The notes under the pieces were generated by a model, which was not told the DNA's origin, did no database searches, and saw only the letters and a list, made by a program, of their open reading frames with translations. From Microbacterium hibisci (GTDB taxonomy: Bacteria; Actinomycetota; Actinomycetes; Actinomycetales; Microbacteriaceae): a stretch of 64,000 bases of DNA. The stretch lies in the NCBI RefSeq assembly GCF_015278255.1, contig NZ_JADIJC010000007.1, positions 124,001 to 188,000 of the forward strand, written 5' to 3'. Shown here in pieces: positions 8,037 to 17,149 of the stretch (within the stretch, counting starts at the first letter, position 1; every line of letters begins with the position of its first letter). Position numbers and translations under genes: made by a program.

Positions 8037-8999
8037 ATGGACCTCGCCCCGGCACCGGATCGGCGCGGCCGCGGCGTGCTCATCGTCCGCAACGCCGCGT
8101 CGGGCACGGCTGTCGTGCGGGCAGACCCCGCCGGCACGTTCGCCGAGCGCCTGCCTGAGGCGGTCGTGCACGAGCTCGCGGAGGGCGAGGATCTCGCAGA
8201 CGTCGTGGCCGACGCGATGGGGACGGATGCCGCACCCGCGGTGCTCGGGATCTACGGCGGCGACGGCTCGGTCTCGCGCATGGCGCATCTCGCCCGCCGA
8301 TACGGCCGGCCGCTGCTCGCACTTCCGGGCGGGACGTTCAACCACTTCGTGCGCGCGCTCGGCATCGACAGCGTCGCCGCCGCCCTCGACGCCTACGAGG
8401 CGGGAGCGACCGTCGAGGTCGGCGTCGCGGACGCGACGGCAGATGACGACGAGCCGCTGACCGTGCTCAACGTCGTGTCGGTCGGCGCCTATCCCGAGCT
8501 CATCGAGGAGCGCGAGCGCCGCACCAGCCTCGGCAAGTGGATCGGCGGCGTGGTCGCGACGGCAGCCGCCCTCCGCCGCGCGGAGCCGCTCACGATCGTG
8601 CACGAGGGCCGCCGGGCGCGCGTGTGGTCGGTGTTCGTAAGTGTCGGGCGCAACGATCCCGACCGCGTCGCCACGATGCAGCGGCAGGAGGCCGAGACCG
8701 GCGTGCTCGACGTGCGCATCCATCACGCGCGAGGATCGAAGGTGCGGGCTCTCGCCTCTCTCGCGTTCGGCAAGCGCACGGCGGCGGTGCTGCGGGCGGT
8801 GCGGCTGTTCCCGCGCGACGAGGACGTCGAGCGGCTCGTGGTGCGGGAGCTCGACCTGCAGGTGCGCCCCGAGCCCGGGCATCCGTCGGTCTTCGTCCAC
8901 GACGGCGAGCTCGAGCAGCGCGCCGCCGGCGGGTTCCGGCTCCGCTGCGCGGCCGTTCCCGCCGCGGTCACCGTGTTCGCCCCGGCGGCCGAGGGCTGA
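8037..8999 (+). CDS. diacylglycerol kinase catalytic-domain protein
   Basis: 320 residues. DAGK_cat / YegS-type lipid kinase fold: the ATP-binding GGDGS lies at residues 74-78 in IYGGDGSVSRMAHLA, followed by LPGGTFNHFVRALG, the usual second nucleotide-binding glycine motif in which N and H replace the more common TANDFAR. Acts at the membrane to phosphorylate diacylglycerol or a related lipid alcohol. The length is standard for bacterial DgkB/YegS relatives. It is transcribed alone, convergent with the dehydrogenase gene at 9116. The lipid substrate cannot be inferred from the sequence. Confidence 0.85.
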   Translation: MDLAPAPDRRGRGVLIVRNAASGTAVVRADPAGTFAERLPEAVVHELAEGEDLADVVADAMGTDAAPAVLGIYGGDGSVSRMAHLARRYGRPLLALPGGTFNHFVRALGIDSVAAALDAYEAGATVEVGVADATADDDEPLTVLNVVSVGAYPELIEERERRTSLGKWIGGVVATAAALRRAEPLTIVHEGRRARVWSVFVSVGRNDPDRVATMQRQEAETGVLDVRIHHARGSKVRALASLAFGKRTAAVLRAVRLFPRDEDVERLVVRELDLQVRPEPGHPSVFVHDGELEQRAAGGFRLRCAAVPAAVTVFAPAAEG

Positions 9000-9057
9000 C
9001 GCTTCAGCCGTTTCGACGGCGGCGCCCGGAGCGGGGTGTCCACGGGCGCGCGGACGC

Positions 9058-9105
9058 ACCCGGGCGCGACGCCGCCCCCGCGGGCGAACCCGGGCGCGAC
9101 GCCGC
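9058..9105 (+). repeat. 18-bp direct repeat between convergent genes
   Basis: ACCCGGGCGCGACGCCGC occurs at 9058-9075 and again at 9088-9105. It may be simple GC-rich sequence; no clear hairpin is associated. Confidence 0.6.
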
Positions 9106-9115
9106 GTCGCCCGCC

Positions 9116-10633
9116 TCAGTCGTGCTGGGGGAACCCCAGGTTGATGCCGCCGTGCGACGGGTCGAGCCAGCGCGAGGTGATCGCCTTCTCGGCGGTGAAG
9201 AACTCGAAGCCGTGCGGGCCGTAGGCCTTGGCGTCGCCGAAGAGCGACGCCTTCCAGCCGCCGAACGAGTGGTACGCCACAGGCACCGGGATCGGCACGT
9301 TAATGCCGATCATGCCGACCGTCGCCTCGCGCTGGAAGCGCCGCGCGGCGCCGCCGTCGTTCGTGAAGATCGCGGTGCCGTTGCCGTACCGGCTGGCGTT
9401 GATGATGCCGAGACCCTCCTCGTAGCCCTCGACGCGCACGACCGACAGCACCGGTCCGAAGATCTCGTCGGTGTAGACGGTCGACGACGTGGGCACGTTG
9501 TCGATCAGGGTCGGCCCGAGCCAGAACCCGTTCTCATCGCCGTCGATCTCGACGTCGCGGCCGTCGACGACCACCGACGCGCCGTCGGTGCCGGCGACGT
9601 CGATGTAGGAGGTGACCTTGTCGCGGTGCTGGCCCGTGATCAGTGGACCCATGTCGCAGCTGCGGGTGCCGTCGCCGACCTTGAGCCCTGCCATGCGGTC
9701 CGCCACCTTCGCGACGAACTCGTCGGCGACGGAGTCGACCGCGAGCACCACCGAGATCGCCATGCACCGCTCGCCGGCCGACCCGAAGCCCGCGTTGACG
9801 GCGGCGTCGGCGGCCAGATCGAGGTCGGCATCCGGCAGCACCAGCATGTGGTTCTTCGCGCCACCGAGCGCCTGCACGCGCTTGCCGTTCGCGGTCGCCG
9901 TCTCGTAGACGTACTTGGCGATCGGCGTCGAGCCGACGAACGAGATCGCCCGCACATCGGGGTGCTCGAGCAGCGCGTCGACGGCCTCCTTGTCACCGTG
10001 CACGACGTTGAAGACGCCGTGGGGGAGGCCCGCCTCGGTCAGCAGCGCAGCGAGCCAGTTCGCGGCCGTCGGATCCTTCTCGGACGGCTTCAGCACGACC
10101 GCGTTGCCGGCCGCGAGCGCGATCGAGAAGAACCACAGCGGCACCATCGCCGGGAAGTTGAACGGGCTGATGATGCCCACCACGCCGAGCGGCTGGCGCA
10201 GCGTGTACACGTCGATGTCGGTCGAGACGTTCTCGCTGTACGCGCCCTTGGTGAGGTGACCGAGCCCGCACGCGAACTCCACGACCTCCATGCCGCGCGC
10301 GATCTCGCCACGGGCATCCGACAGCACCTTGCCGTGCTCGGCGGTGAGGATCTCGGCGAGCTCCTCCTTGCGGGCGTTGAGCAGCTCGCGGAAGGCGAAC
10401 ATCACCGCCTGGCGCTTCGCGATCGAGGCGTCGCGCCACTGCAGCCACGCCGCGGACGCGGCATCCACCACTTCCCCGACGTCTTCGCGCGACGCGAACC
10501 GCACTTCCTTCTGGACCGTTCCCAGCGCGGGGTTGAACACCTGGCCGGTGCGCTCGGACGACCCGGCCCAGGGGCCACCGCCCATCCAGTGATCCAGAAC
10601 CACCGTCTCGGTGCGCGGCAGGGTGTCAGTCAT
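9116..10633 (-). CDS. mmsA: CoA-acylating (methyl)malonate-semialdehyde dehydrogenase
   Basis: 505 residues from the ATG at 10633, which has a strong GAAGGAGG ribosome site; the frame is open further upstream but without a better start. Aldehyde dehydrogenase superfamily, MMSDH branch: the catalytic Cys is in FGSAGERCMAIS, SPFNFPAMVPLWFF is the cofactor/substrate region, and the C terminus carries FTAEKAITSRW. It converts malonate semialdehyde or methylmalonate semialdehyde plus CoA and NAD to acetyl-CoA or propionyl-CoA and CO2. It lies 46 bp downstream of a class III aminotransferase on the same strand. That pairing fits beta-alanine (or valine) degradation, matching the pyrimidine operon 4 kb away. 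Confidence 0.92.
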   Translation of the reverse strand: MTDTLPRTETVVLDHWMGGGPWAGSSERTGQVFNPALGTVQKEVRFASREDVGEVVDAASAAWLQWRDASIAKRQAVMFAFRELLNARKEELAEILTAEHGKVLSDARGEIARGMEVVEFACGLGHLTKGAYSENVSTDIDVYTLRQPLGVVGIISPFNFPAMVPLWFFSIALAAGNAVVLKPSEKDPTAANWLAALLTEAGLPHGVFNVVHGDKEAVDALLEHPDVRAISFVGSTPIAKYVYETATANGKRVQALGGAKNHMLVLPDADLDLAADAAVNAGFGSAGERCMAISVVLAVDSVADEFVAKVADRMAGLKVGDGTRSCDMGPLITGQHRDKVTSYIDVAGTDGASVVVDGRDVEIDGDENGFWLGPTLIDNVPTSSTVYTDEIFGPVLSVVRVEGYEEGLGIINASRYGNGTAIFTNDGGAARRFQREATVGMIGINVPIPVPVAYHSFGGWKASLFGDAKAYGPHGFEFFTAEKAITSRWLDPSHGGINLGFPQHD

Positions 10634-10679
10634 CGTGTTCCTCCTTCGGAAGCCCTCCTCGTGAGAGGGTGTGCACGTG

Positions 10680-11996
10680 TCACGCGAGGTCGCCTTCGAC
10701 ACTCGTCAGGGCTTCATCGTAGATCGCCATCGCCTGTCGCACCTCCTCGTCGGTGACCACGCACGGCGGCACCACGTGGATGCGGTTGTCGGCCGCGAAC
10801 GGCAGCAGGCCGCGCGAGGTCAGCTCCTTCTTGAGGCGTCCGATGACGTCGGCGCCCACCGGCTCGCGGGTGTCGCGGTCGGAGACGAGCTCGAGCGCCC
10901 AGAACACGCCCTCGCCCCGGACCTCGCCGATCAGCGGGTGCCTCGAAGCCAGCTCGCGCAGGCCGGGGCCGATCGCCTCTTCGCCCACGCGGCGGGCGTT
11001 GTCGACGATGCCCTCCGACTCCATCGCGTCGATCGAGGCGACGATGGATGCCGCGGCCAGCGGATGCCCGGAGTACGTGAGCCCGCCGGGGAAGACCCGG
11101 TCGTCGAACGTCGCCGAGATCTCGTCCGAGATGATCACGCCGCCCACCGGCACGTACCCCGAGTTCACGCCCTTCGCGAAGGTGATGAGGTCGGGCACGA
11201 CGTCGTAGCCCTGGAAGGCGAACCACCGCCCGGTGCGTCCGAAGCCCGCCATCACCTCGTCGAGGATGAGCACGATCCCGTACTTGTCCGCGAGCGCCCG
11301 CACCCCGGCGAGGTAGCCGGGCGGCGGGAGCATGATGCCCGCCGTGCCGGGGATGGACTCGAGCAGCAGCGCGGCGATCGTCGACGGTCCCTCGGCCTGG
11401 ATGACCCGCTCCAGGTGATGCAGCGCCCGCTCGGACTCCTCTTCGGGGGTCGTCGCCCAGAACTCCGTGCGGTACAGGTACGGCCCGAAGAAGTGCACGT
11501 GGCCGCGGGCGTACTGATTCGGCATCCGTCGCCAGTCGCCCGTCGCGACGATCGCCGCCCCGGTGTTGCCGTGGTACGAGCGGTAGGTCGACAGCACCGT
11601 GTCTCTCCCGGTGTGGAGGCGGGCCATGCGGATGGCGTTCTCGACGGCGTCGGCGCCGCCGTTCGTGAAGAAGACCTTGGCGAAGCCGTCCGGCGCCTTG
11701 TCGAGGATCCGCTCCGCGGCGAGGCCGCGGTGGAGATTCGCCGTGGCCGGGCCGATGGTCGCGAGTCGCTCGGCCTGCTCGCGGATGGCGGCGACGACGG
11801 ACGGATGCTGATGCCCGATGTTCACGTTGACCAGCTGGCTCGAGAAGTCGAGCATGCGATTGCCGGCGTGGTCCCAGACGACGGTTCCCGAGCCCCCGGC
11901 GATCACCGGGAGGTCGAGGCCGGCCTGCGCGGACCACGAGTGGAACACGTGCCGCCGGTCGAGTTCCTTGGCGCGGGCGTCGAGGTCTTCGGTCAT
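10680..11996 (-). CDS. class III omega-aminotransferase (beta-alanine:pyruvate-type)
   Basis: 438 residues from the ATG at 11996. PLP-dependent class III aminotransferase: GGADAVENAIRMAR (phosphate and ring contacts), LILDEVMAGFGRTGRWFAF (Asp that binds the pyridine nitrogen) and LITFAKGVNSGYVPVGG (Schiff-base Lys). It probably moves the amino group of beta-alanine or another omega-amino acid to pyruvate or 2-oxoglutarate, giving malonate semialdehyde, the substrate of the adjacent dehydrogenase. The two genes are separated by 46 bp and are presumably co-transcribed. Alternatives are a GABA or taurine transaminase; the dehydrogenase partner favours beta-alanine. Confidence 0.87.
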   Translation of the reverse strand: MTEDLDARAKELDRRHVFHSWSAQAGLDLPVIAGGSGTVVWDHAGNRMLDFSSQLVNVNIGHQHPSVVAAIREQAERLATIGPATANLHRGLAAERILDKAPDGFAKVFFTNGGADAVENAIRMARLHTGRDTVLSTYRSYHGNTGAAIVATGDWRRMPNQYARGHVHFFGPYLYRTEFWATTPEEESERALHHLERVIQAEGPSTIAALLLESIPGTAGIMLPPPGYLAGVRALADKYGIVLILDEVMAGFGRTGRWFAFQGYDVVPDLITFAKGVNSGYVPVGGVIISDEISATFDDRVFPGGLTYSGHPLAAASIVASIDAMESEGIVDNARRVGEEAIGPGLRELASRHPLIGEVRGEGVFWALELVSDRDTREPVGADVIGRLKKELTSRGLLPFAADNRIHVVPPCVVTDEEVRQAMAIYDEALTSVEGDLA

Positions 11997-12113
11997 GCGG
12001 CCACGTTCCCCGTTCTTCGGCGGCGGGTCAAGGGCGTTTCGTCCGGCGTGGGCCCCGCGGCGGGCGGAGTGTCCGGGAGACAGGGGTGGCGCAGGCAGCC
12101 GGGCCGGAGGGAT

Positions 12114-12192
12114 CCGAAACCTGGCCGGAGACGGCGGCACGCCGGGCATCGGTCGTGATGCCCGGCGTGTCGAATCGTCGGCCGGGTTTCGG
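12114..12192. repeat. interrupted palindrome, family A
   Basis: Outer arms CCGAAACCTGGCCGG (12114-12128) and 12178-12192 match in 13 of 15; the inner arms 12138-12149 and 12158-12169 are perfect over 12 bp with an 8-nt loop. It fills much of the 268-bp gap 11997-12264, downstream of no gene on the + strand and upstream of the aminotransferase. Confidence 0.75.
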
Positions 12193-12217
12193 CACCGCAC
12201 CGCACCGCACCGCACCG
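12193..12217 (+). repeat. five tandem copies of CACCG
   Basis: A perfect pentamer microsatellite directly after the palindrome. Not within a gene. Confidence 0.8.
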
Positions 12218-12264
12218 GCACCGGCGGCGGCACGCCCGCCCCGGGTGGCGGATCCGGCGGTGGC

Positions 12265-13044
12265 TCAGACGGCCAGCGCGCGCTCGGCGCGCACACGCCG
12301 CAGGACCGCAAGACCGAACCACACGGCGGGAATGAAGCCCACCGCGGTCACCGCCGCGAACAGCGCGGGCGAGAAGGGAACGACGAACATGACGACCGTC
12401 GGCACGACCGCGAACGCGAGGAGCCACCACGGCACGACGCCCGCGCGCGCAAGACCCGCCGTGGCGAGAGGCATCGCGAGGAGATTGAGCATCGGGAGCA
12501 TCGAGAGGATGCCGAAGACCGAGCCACTCTGGACCGCCTCGAAGAGGGCGAGAGCGGTCGTCGCGTCGAGCTCGCGGCCGATGGTCATGGTCCAGAAGTC
12601 GAACAGCACCCAGCCGGAGACGAGAGCGTGACTGAGCGTCGCCAGGAGCGCGCCGACCAGCGTGAGCCACCCGCCCCGCGAGCCGCGGACGAGACCCGGC
12701 ACCGCCAGGAAGCCCAGCGCGAGGAAGAGGTTGCCGAAGTGCAGCAGCGCCGCTGACAGCTGGGTGAGGCCGGGGTCGGCGGCCAGTGACGCGATGTAGT
12801 CGGACGCCGCCTCGGACGCCTGCGGCGGCGACGTGGCGATGCCCGCGGTGTACAGCACGGCGCCGGCGATGAGGGCGAGTCCACCCAGGGCGGTGAGGCG
12901 TCGTCCGGGCACGGATGCCGCGAAGGCCGGGGCCGGAGCGGCGGCCGCTGCCGTCGCGGCGCCCGAGCCCGGGGCCGCCGCGGGCGTGCCGGACCCGGCG
13001 GTGGTCGACTCAGCGGCGGTGGGCGGGATCTGCGGGGCGGTCAT
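12265..13044 (-). CDS. multi-pass membrane protein of unknown function
   Basis: 259 residues with GGAAGG seven bases before the ATG. The first ~48 residues are Ala/Pro/Gly/Thr-rich and probably disordered in the cytoplasm. About six hydrophobic segments follow, the first at ~50-70 (LTALGGLALIAGAVLYTAGIA) and others around 98-115, 122-145, 172-192, 200-218 and 222-243. No catalytic or transporter motif is visible. I do not recognise the family; it resembles small actinobacterial DUF4386-type proteins only in general style. It is divergent from the two-component system at 13222. Confidence 0.7.
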   Translation of the reverse strand: MTAPQIPPTAAESTTAGSGTPAAAPGSGAATAAAAAPAPAFAASVPGRRLTALGGLALIAGAVLYTAGIATSPPQASEAASDYIASLAADPGLTQLSAALLHFGNLFLALGFLAVPGLVRGSRGGWLTLVGALLATLSHALVSGWVLFDFWTMTIGRELDATTALALFEAVQSGSVFGILSMLPMLNLLAMPLATAGLARAGVVPWWLLAFAVVPTVVMFVVPFSPALFAAVTAVGFIPAVWFGLAVLRRVRAERALAV

Positions 13045-13209
13045 GGGGTTTCCTTCCGTTCAGGGGCTCGATGCGAGCCGACACCGAAGCTATGGGCGGC
13101 CGCGGTGCGAGTGGATCGGCTGCGCGTATCGGATACCGGCGCCGCACAGCGGAACGGGGCGCTCTCGGTGTCCGTCCCACGACGGACGCGGGCCCACCGA
13201 GACGGGCTC

Positions 13210-13215
13210 TAGCAT
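13210..13215 (+). promoter_or_regulatory. leaderless -10 for the sensor kinase gene
   Basis: TAGCAT ends six bases before the ATG at 13222. An 11-bp palindrome GTATCGGATAC lies upstream at 13126-13136 and could be an operator in this divergent region. Confidence 0.5.
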
Positions 13216-13221
13216 TTCGGC

Positions 13222-14412
13222 ATGACCACGCGCGAACCTCACGTCACTTCCGAGTCGTGGCTCGCGCGGCACGGGCCGACGCTCGGCTACCTCGTCGGCG
13301 GGCTTCTGGTGATCGTCCTCTCCATCGCGGAATTCCTGCTCGACGATCGGGTGGCGGTGCCGCCGCAGGCGCTGATCCCGCCGATCGCCGTCGGCGTCGT
13401 GGTGATGATGGCGCGGAAGCTGCCTCTCACGGCGGCGATCGTCGCGGCGTTGTCGCCGCCGTTCAACCTGCTGCTCGGTGCTCCGGGGCCGGGCGGCGTG
13501 CAGCTGCTCGCGATCATCCTGCTCATCGGGCGCGCCGCCGCGGTGCTGCCCCTGCGCCGCGCGATCTGGTCGCTCGCCGTCGGCGCGGCAGCGGCGCTGG
13601 CAGCCGGCATCCTGAGCTCCGCCGCGCTGTGGGAGGGGCTGTTCACGCTCGCGGTCTACGTCGCGGGGTTCGGCGTCGGTCTTCTCGTGCGCCGCGAGCG
13701 CTCGCAGGCTCAGCAGCTGAGGGAGCTCGCGATCCAGCTCACCGAACAGCGCGAGACAGCGGCGGCCGCCGCGGTGATGGCCGAGCGCGCCCGCATCGCG
13801 CGGGATGTGCACGACTCGGTCGCCCACCAGGTGAGTGTGATGGTGCTGCAGATCGGCGGCCTCCGCCGCCTCCTCCCGGAGCGCCCGGACGCACAGGAGG
13901 TGCTCCGCAACCTGGAGGGGGTCGGCCGTGAGGCGATCGACGAGATGCGGCGCGTCGTCGGGCTGATGCGCGAACCCGCCGTCGACGAGCACCCGTCGCT
14001 CACGCGCGTCGGCCGCGTGCTGGCGCCGCTGCGCGAATCGGGTATGCCGATCGAGTTCGAGGTCGTGGGCGATCCGGTACCGCTGCCGCCGCTGCAGGAC
14101 ATCGCGCTCGTGCGCGTCGTGCAGGAGTCGCTCTCGAACGTCGTGCGTCACGCAGGTGCCGCCGCGACGGCCATCGAGGTCGCCTATCTCGATGGCCGGG
14201 TCCGCGTCACGGTGACCGACGACGGGGTGTTCCGGACCGCCGCCCGGGTCGGCGGCAGCAGCGGGCACGGCGTGCGCATCATGCGCGAGCGGATGGCGGT
14301 CGCGGGCGGCTCGCTCACCGCCGGTCCGCTGGGCGGCGGGTGGCGCGTCGTCGCGGAGGTGCCGGTGCGCGAGACCTCCCCGGTGCGGCACGACAGCGGG
14401 GTGGGGTCGTGA
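13222..14412 (+). CDS. two-component sensor histidine kinase (HisKA_3/NarL type)
   Basis: 396 residues. The N-terminal half has several hydrophobic segments (~20-45, 50-72, 90-110, 115-155), so the sensor is in the membrane without a large extracellular domain. The phosphorylated His is H197 in RIARDVHDSVAHQVSVM, the HisKA_3 dimerisation motif, and the HATPase region near the C terminus has DDGVF and SSGHGVRIMRERM. It pairs with the response regulator, whose GTG start overlaps its stop by 4 bp. The signal is unknown; this class often answers cell-envelope stress in actinobacteria. Confidence 0.93.
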   Translation: MTTREPHVTSESWLARHGPTLGYLVGGLLVIVLSIAEFLLDDRVAVPPQALIPPIAVGVVVMMARKLPLTAAIVAALSPPFNLLLGAPGPGGVQLLAIILLIGRAAAVLPLRRAIWSLAVGAAAALAAGILSSAALWEGLFTLAVYVAGFGVGLLVRRERSQAQQLRELAIQLTEQRETAAAAAVMAERARIARDVHDSVAHQVSVMVLQIGGLRRLLPERPDAQEVLRNLEGVGREAIDEMRRVVGLMREPAVDEHPSLTRVGRVLAPLRESGMPIEFEVVGDPVPLPPLQDIALVRVVQESLSNVVRHAGAAATAIEVAYLDGRVRVTVTDDGVFRTAARVGGSSGHGVRIMRERMAVAGGSLTAGPLGGGWRVVAEVPVRETSPVRHDSGVGS

Positions 14413-15065
14413 TCCGGGTGCTGCTCGTGGACGATCAGGCGATGGTGCGCGCGGGGCTGCGGATGGTCCTCAGCGCCGAGACCGATGTCGAGGTCGTCGG
14501 CCAGGCGTCCGACGGCGCAGAGGCGCTCCGCTTGGTCGAGCGACATCGTCCCGATGTCGTGCTGCTCGACGTCCGGATGCCGGGGATGGACGGCCTCGAG
14601 ACGGCCCGACGGCTGTCGACGGATGCCTCGGCCCCCGGCATCCTGATGCTCACCACCTTCGACGAGCACGAGATCGTCGATGAGGCGCTGTCGCTCGGGG
14701 TGGCGGGCTTTCTGCTGAAGGCCTCGTCGCCGGAGCAGCTCGTAGACGCGGTGCGCGCGGTGGCCGCCGGCTCAGGTGTGCTCGACCCGGCGATCACCCG
14801 GCACGTGATCGACCGGTTCGCCGCGGCACCCCGCGCCGACCCGCGGGCCGCAGCCACGCTCGCCGAACTCAGCCCGCGTGAGGTGGACGTGCTCCGGCTC
14901 GTCGCGGCCGGCCGCAGCAACGCCGAGATCGCGTCGATCCTGTTCCTCGGGGAGGCGACGGTGAAGACGCATGTGAGCCGCATGCTGCTCAAACTGGGCC
15001 TGCGCGACCGCGTGCAGGCGGTGGCTTTCGCCTACGAGAGCGGCCTGCTCACACCCGGGGCGTGA
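14409..15065 (+). CDS. NarL/FixJ family response regulator
   Basis: 218 residues. I place the start at the GTG at 14409 because it overlaps the kinase stop (GTGA) and gives the usual opening VIRVLLVDDQAMVRAG. Receiver domain with acceptor D54 (VVLLDVRMPGMDG) and Thr/Lys switch residues, then a C-terminal LuxR helix-turn-helix (LSPREVDVLRLVAAGRSNAEIA...TVKTHVSRMLLKLGLRDR). Its last codons form the left arm of a perfect terminator hairpin, an unusual overlap of coding and termination signals. Confidence 0.95.
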   Translation: MIRVLLVDDQAMVRAGLRMVLSAETDVEVVGQASDGAEALRLVERHRPDVVLLDVRMPGMDGLETARRLSTDASAPGILMLTTFDEHEIVDEALSLGVAGFLLKASSPEQLVDAVRAVAAGSGVLDPAITRHVIDRFAAAPRADPRAAATLAELSPREVDVLRLVAAGRSNAEIASILFLGEATVKTHVSRMLLKLGLRDRVQAVAFAYESGLLTPGA

Positions 15066-15084
15066 GCAGGCCGCTCTCGTAGGC
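15030..15084. terminator. perfect 23-bp stem, bidirectional terminator overlapping the regulator gene end
   Basis: 15030-15052 is an exact inverted repeat of 15062-15084 with a 9-nt loop. The stop codon of the response regulator (15063-15065) lies inside the right arm. The convergent substrate-binding-protein gene stops at 15094, so the stem serves both strands. Confidence 0.85.
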
Positions 15085-15093
15085 CGCCGTTCC

Positions 15094-16257
15094 TTACTGA
15101 CCGCCCTCCTGCAGCTCGACGTCGATGGGCGAGAAGCCGTCGCCCGTCACATCGACGCCGTCGGCCTCGAGCTCGTCGAGCGCCTGCTGGATGTACTCGT
15201 TGCTCCACGCGGTGGCCGGGGGCTCTTCGGTGATGAGGTGGGCGCCGGTCTCGTTGACCGCCGCCAGCGCGCCGTCGACCGTCTGCTGCCACGCCGTCTC
15301 GTCGATGATGCCGATGCCCGCCTCGGAGGGCCAGATCAGCTTGTTCGTCTCGTTCATCATCCAGAGCTCGTGGCTCGGGCCCCACCCGGAGCCCTGGGCG
15401 AGCGTGATGTCGGCGGCGTCCTCCGGGTTGTCGCGTGCGAACGCCCAGCCCTTGACGACGGCCTTGAGGAACTTGACCGCCGTGTCGGCGTACGCCTCGT
15501 CGGATTCGAGCCGCTCGGTGTCGGCCCAGATCGCGTCCTGCAGCATCGCGCCGGTGGTGTCGTCCTGGTAGCTGATGACGTTGAAGTCCTCGGGCTGATA
15601 CAGCTCGCCGGTGTCGGGGTTCACGGTCTCGAGCAGCTGGGCGTATTCGTTGTAGGTCATCGCCTGGGCCGCGTCGATGTCGCCCTGGAGGAAGGCGTTC
15701 ATGTTGAAGTCCTGTGTGATGATCTCGACGGTGGTGGAGTCCAGGCCCTCCGCGGCCATCGCCGCGAAGATCTCCCATTCGTTGCCGAAGCCCCACGAGC
15801 CGATCTTCTTGCCTTCGAAGTCGGCCACCGACTCGATGCCGGAGTCGGCCCACGAGACCTGCAGCGTGCCCGAGCGCTGGAAGATCTGCGCGATGTCGGT
15901 GAGATTCGCGCCGGCCTCGATCGATCCGAGCACCTTCGGCACCCACGCGATCGCGAAGTCGACGTCGCCGTTGGCCAGCGCGTCCTGCGGGACGATGTCG
16001 CCGCCCGAGGGGATGATCTCGACCTCCAGACCCTCTTCTTCGAAGAAGCCCTGGTCGACCGCCGCGAAGTAGCCCGCGAACTGCGCCTGCGGCAGCCACT
16101 GCAGTTGGAGCTTCACCTCCGTGAGGCCGCCGGCGTCGCCGCCGTCCCCGTCGTCGGGGGAGTCGGTGTCGCCTCCGCCGGCGCAGCCGGCGAGAAGGAG
16201 GGCGGCCGACAGGGCGAAGGCGCCGGTCGCCAGGCCGCGACGTGTGCTGTGCTTCAT
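15094..16257 (-). CDS. NMT1/THI5-type ABC transporter substrate-binding lipoprotein
   Basis: 387 residues; the ATG at 16257 follows AAAGGAAC. The lipoprotein signal peptide ends in LLAGC with the lipidated Cys at 25, then an acidic, flexible linker. The mature domain begins KLQLQWLPQAQFAGYFAAVDQGFFEEEGLEVEI, the hallmark of NMT1/ThiY-like proteins that bind pyrimidines or related heterocycles. It is the last gene of a seven-gene minus-strand operon with two permeases, an ATPase and pyrimidine-catabolic enzymes. A pyrimidine, hydantoin or ureido compound is thus the likely ligand. Thiamine precursors remain an alternative by family but not by context. Confidence 0.88.
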   Translation of the reverse strand: MKHSTRRGLATGAFALSAALLLAGCAGGGDTDSPDDGDGGDAGGLTEVKLQLQWLPQAQFAGYFAAVDQGFFEEEGLEVEIIPSGGDIVPQDALANGDVDFAIAWVPKVLGSIEAGANLTDIAQIFQRSGTLQVSWADSGIESVADFEGKKIGSWGFGNEWEIFAAMAAEGLDSTTVEIITQDFNMNAFLQGDIDAAQAMTYNEYAQLLETVNPDTGELYQPEDFNVISYQDDTTGAMLQDAIWADTERLESDEAYADTAVKFLKAVVKGWAFARDNPEDAADITLAQGSGWGPSHELWMMNETNKLIWPSEAGIGIIDETAWQQTVDGALAAVNETGAHLITEEPPATAWSNEYIQQALDELEADGVDVTGDGFSPIDVELQEGGQ

Positions 16258-16333
16258 GTCGTTCCTTTCGAGGTGGTGCTGCGATGGTGCTGGACCGGCC
16301 TCGCGGCGCGAGGACGAGCGGGGCGGGAGCGTC

Positions 16334-17149
16334 TCATGACGCGCCGCCGGTCGGGATGCGGCGCAGCACGAGCCTCTCGAGCAGCGCCGTGGCGAGGTAG
16401 AAGACGAGGCCGAGGGCGATCGCCGCGGCGACATACGCCCACGCGCGGGCGTAAGCGCTCGTGGCAGCCGACGTCGAGATGAAGCTGCCGAGGCCGCCGC
16501 GGGGGCCGCCGAAGTACTCTGCGACGAGGGCGGAGATCACCGCGAGCGACGAGGCGATCCTGATGCCGGTCATCAGGTACGGCACGGCGGTCGGCAGCGT
16601 CACGGTGCGGAACTCCTGGGCGCCCGAGGCCGCGTAGCTGCGCATGAGGTCGCGGTGGACGGGCCGGGTCTGCCGGAGGCCCCGGAGCGTGTTGACGAAC
16701 ACCGGCACGAACGCGGCCAGCGCCGCGATCGCCTGCCGGCCGAACTGGCTGTCGGCGCCGAACATCGAGTTGAGCACCGGCGCGAGCGCCACGATCGGCA
16801 CGACCGCGATCGCGGCGACGATGGGCGCCGACATGCCGTCGACCGCGCGCCACCGCGCGGCCAGGGCGGCGAGCAGGATGGCGAGCACGGTGCCCACGAC
16901 GAGGCCGACGAGGGCATTGGTCCCGGTGACGAGGGTGGCCTGGAGGATGGCGGGCCAGAACTCGACGAACTCCTCGGCGATCGCGGCGGGACTCGGAAGC
17001 AGGTAGTCCGAGACCCCGACGACGCTCACGAGGAACTGCCACAGCGCGAGACCGAGGAGTCCCACCGTGATCGGGGCGATCACCCGCAGCCGACGCTCGG
17101 CGGCGGGACTCCATCCGCCGCCGTGCGGCCGGCTCGTCGCGGTGGTCAT
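16334..17149 (-). CDS. ABC transporter permease (NMT1-associated, BPD_transp_1)
   Basis: 271 residues, with the ATG overlapping the stop of the ATPase gene by 4 bp. Six hydrophobic segments are expected (first ~27-47). The BPD_transp_1 loop that touches the ATPase is visible as YAASGAQEFRTVTLPTAVPYLMTGIRIA around 178-205. It forms the channel with the second permease at 17982. Residues after the last segment are short and basic, as usual. Same operon and presumed substrate as the binding protein. Confidence 0.92.
   Translation of the reverse strand: MTTATSRPHGGGWSPAAERRLRVIAPITVGLLGLALWQFLVSVVGVSDYLLPSPAAIAEEFVEFWPAILQATLVTGTNALVGLVVGTVLAILLAALAARWRAVDGMSAPIVAAIAVVPIVALAPVLNSMFGADSQFGRQAIAALAAFVPVFVNTLRGLRQTRPVHRDLMRSYAASGAQEFRTVTLPTAVPYLMTGIRIASSLAVISALVAEYFGGPRGGLGSFISTSAATSAYARAWAYVAAAIALGLVFYLATALLERLVLRRIPTGGAS

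Noticed and set aside
12193..12217. CACCG tandem repeat as a phase-variation switch
   Set aside because: It lies in a gap with no start codon or promoter dependent on its length; a copy change would not shift a reading frame.
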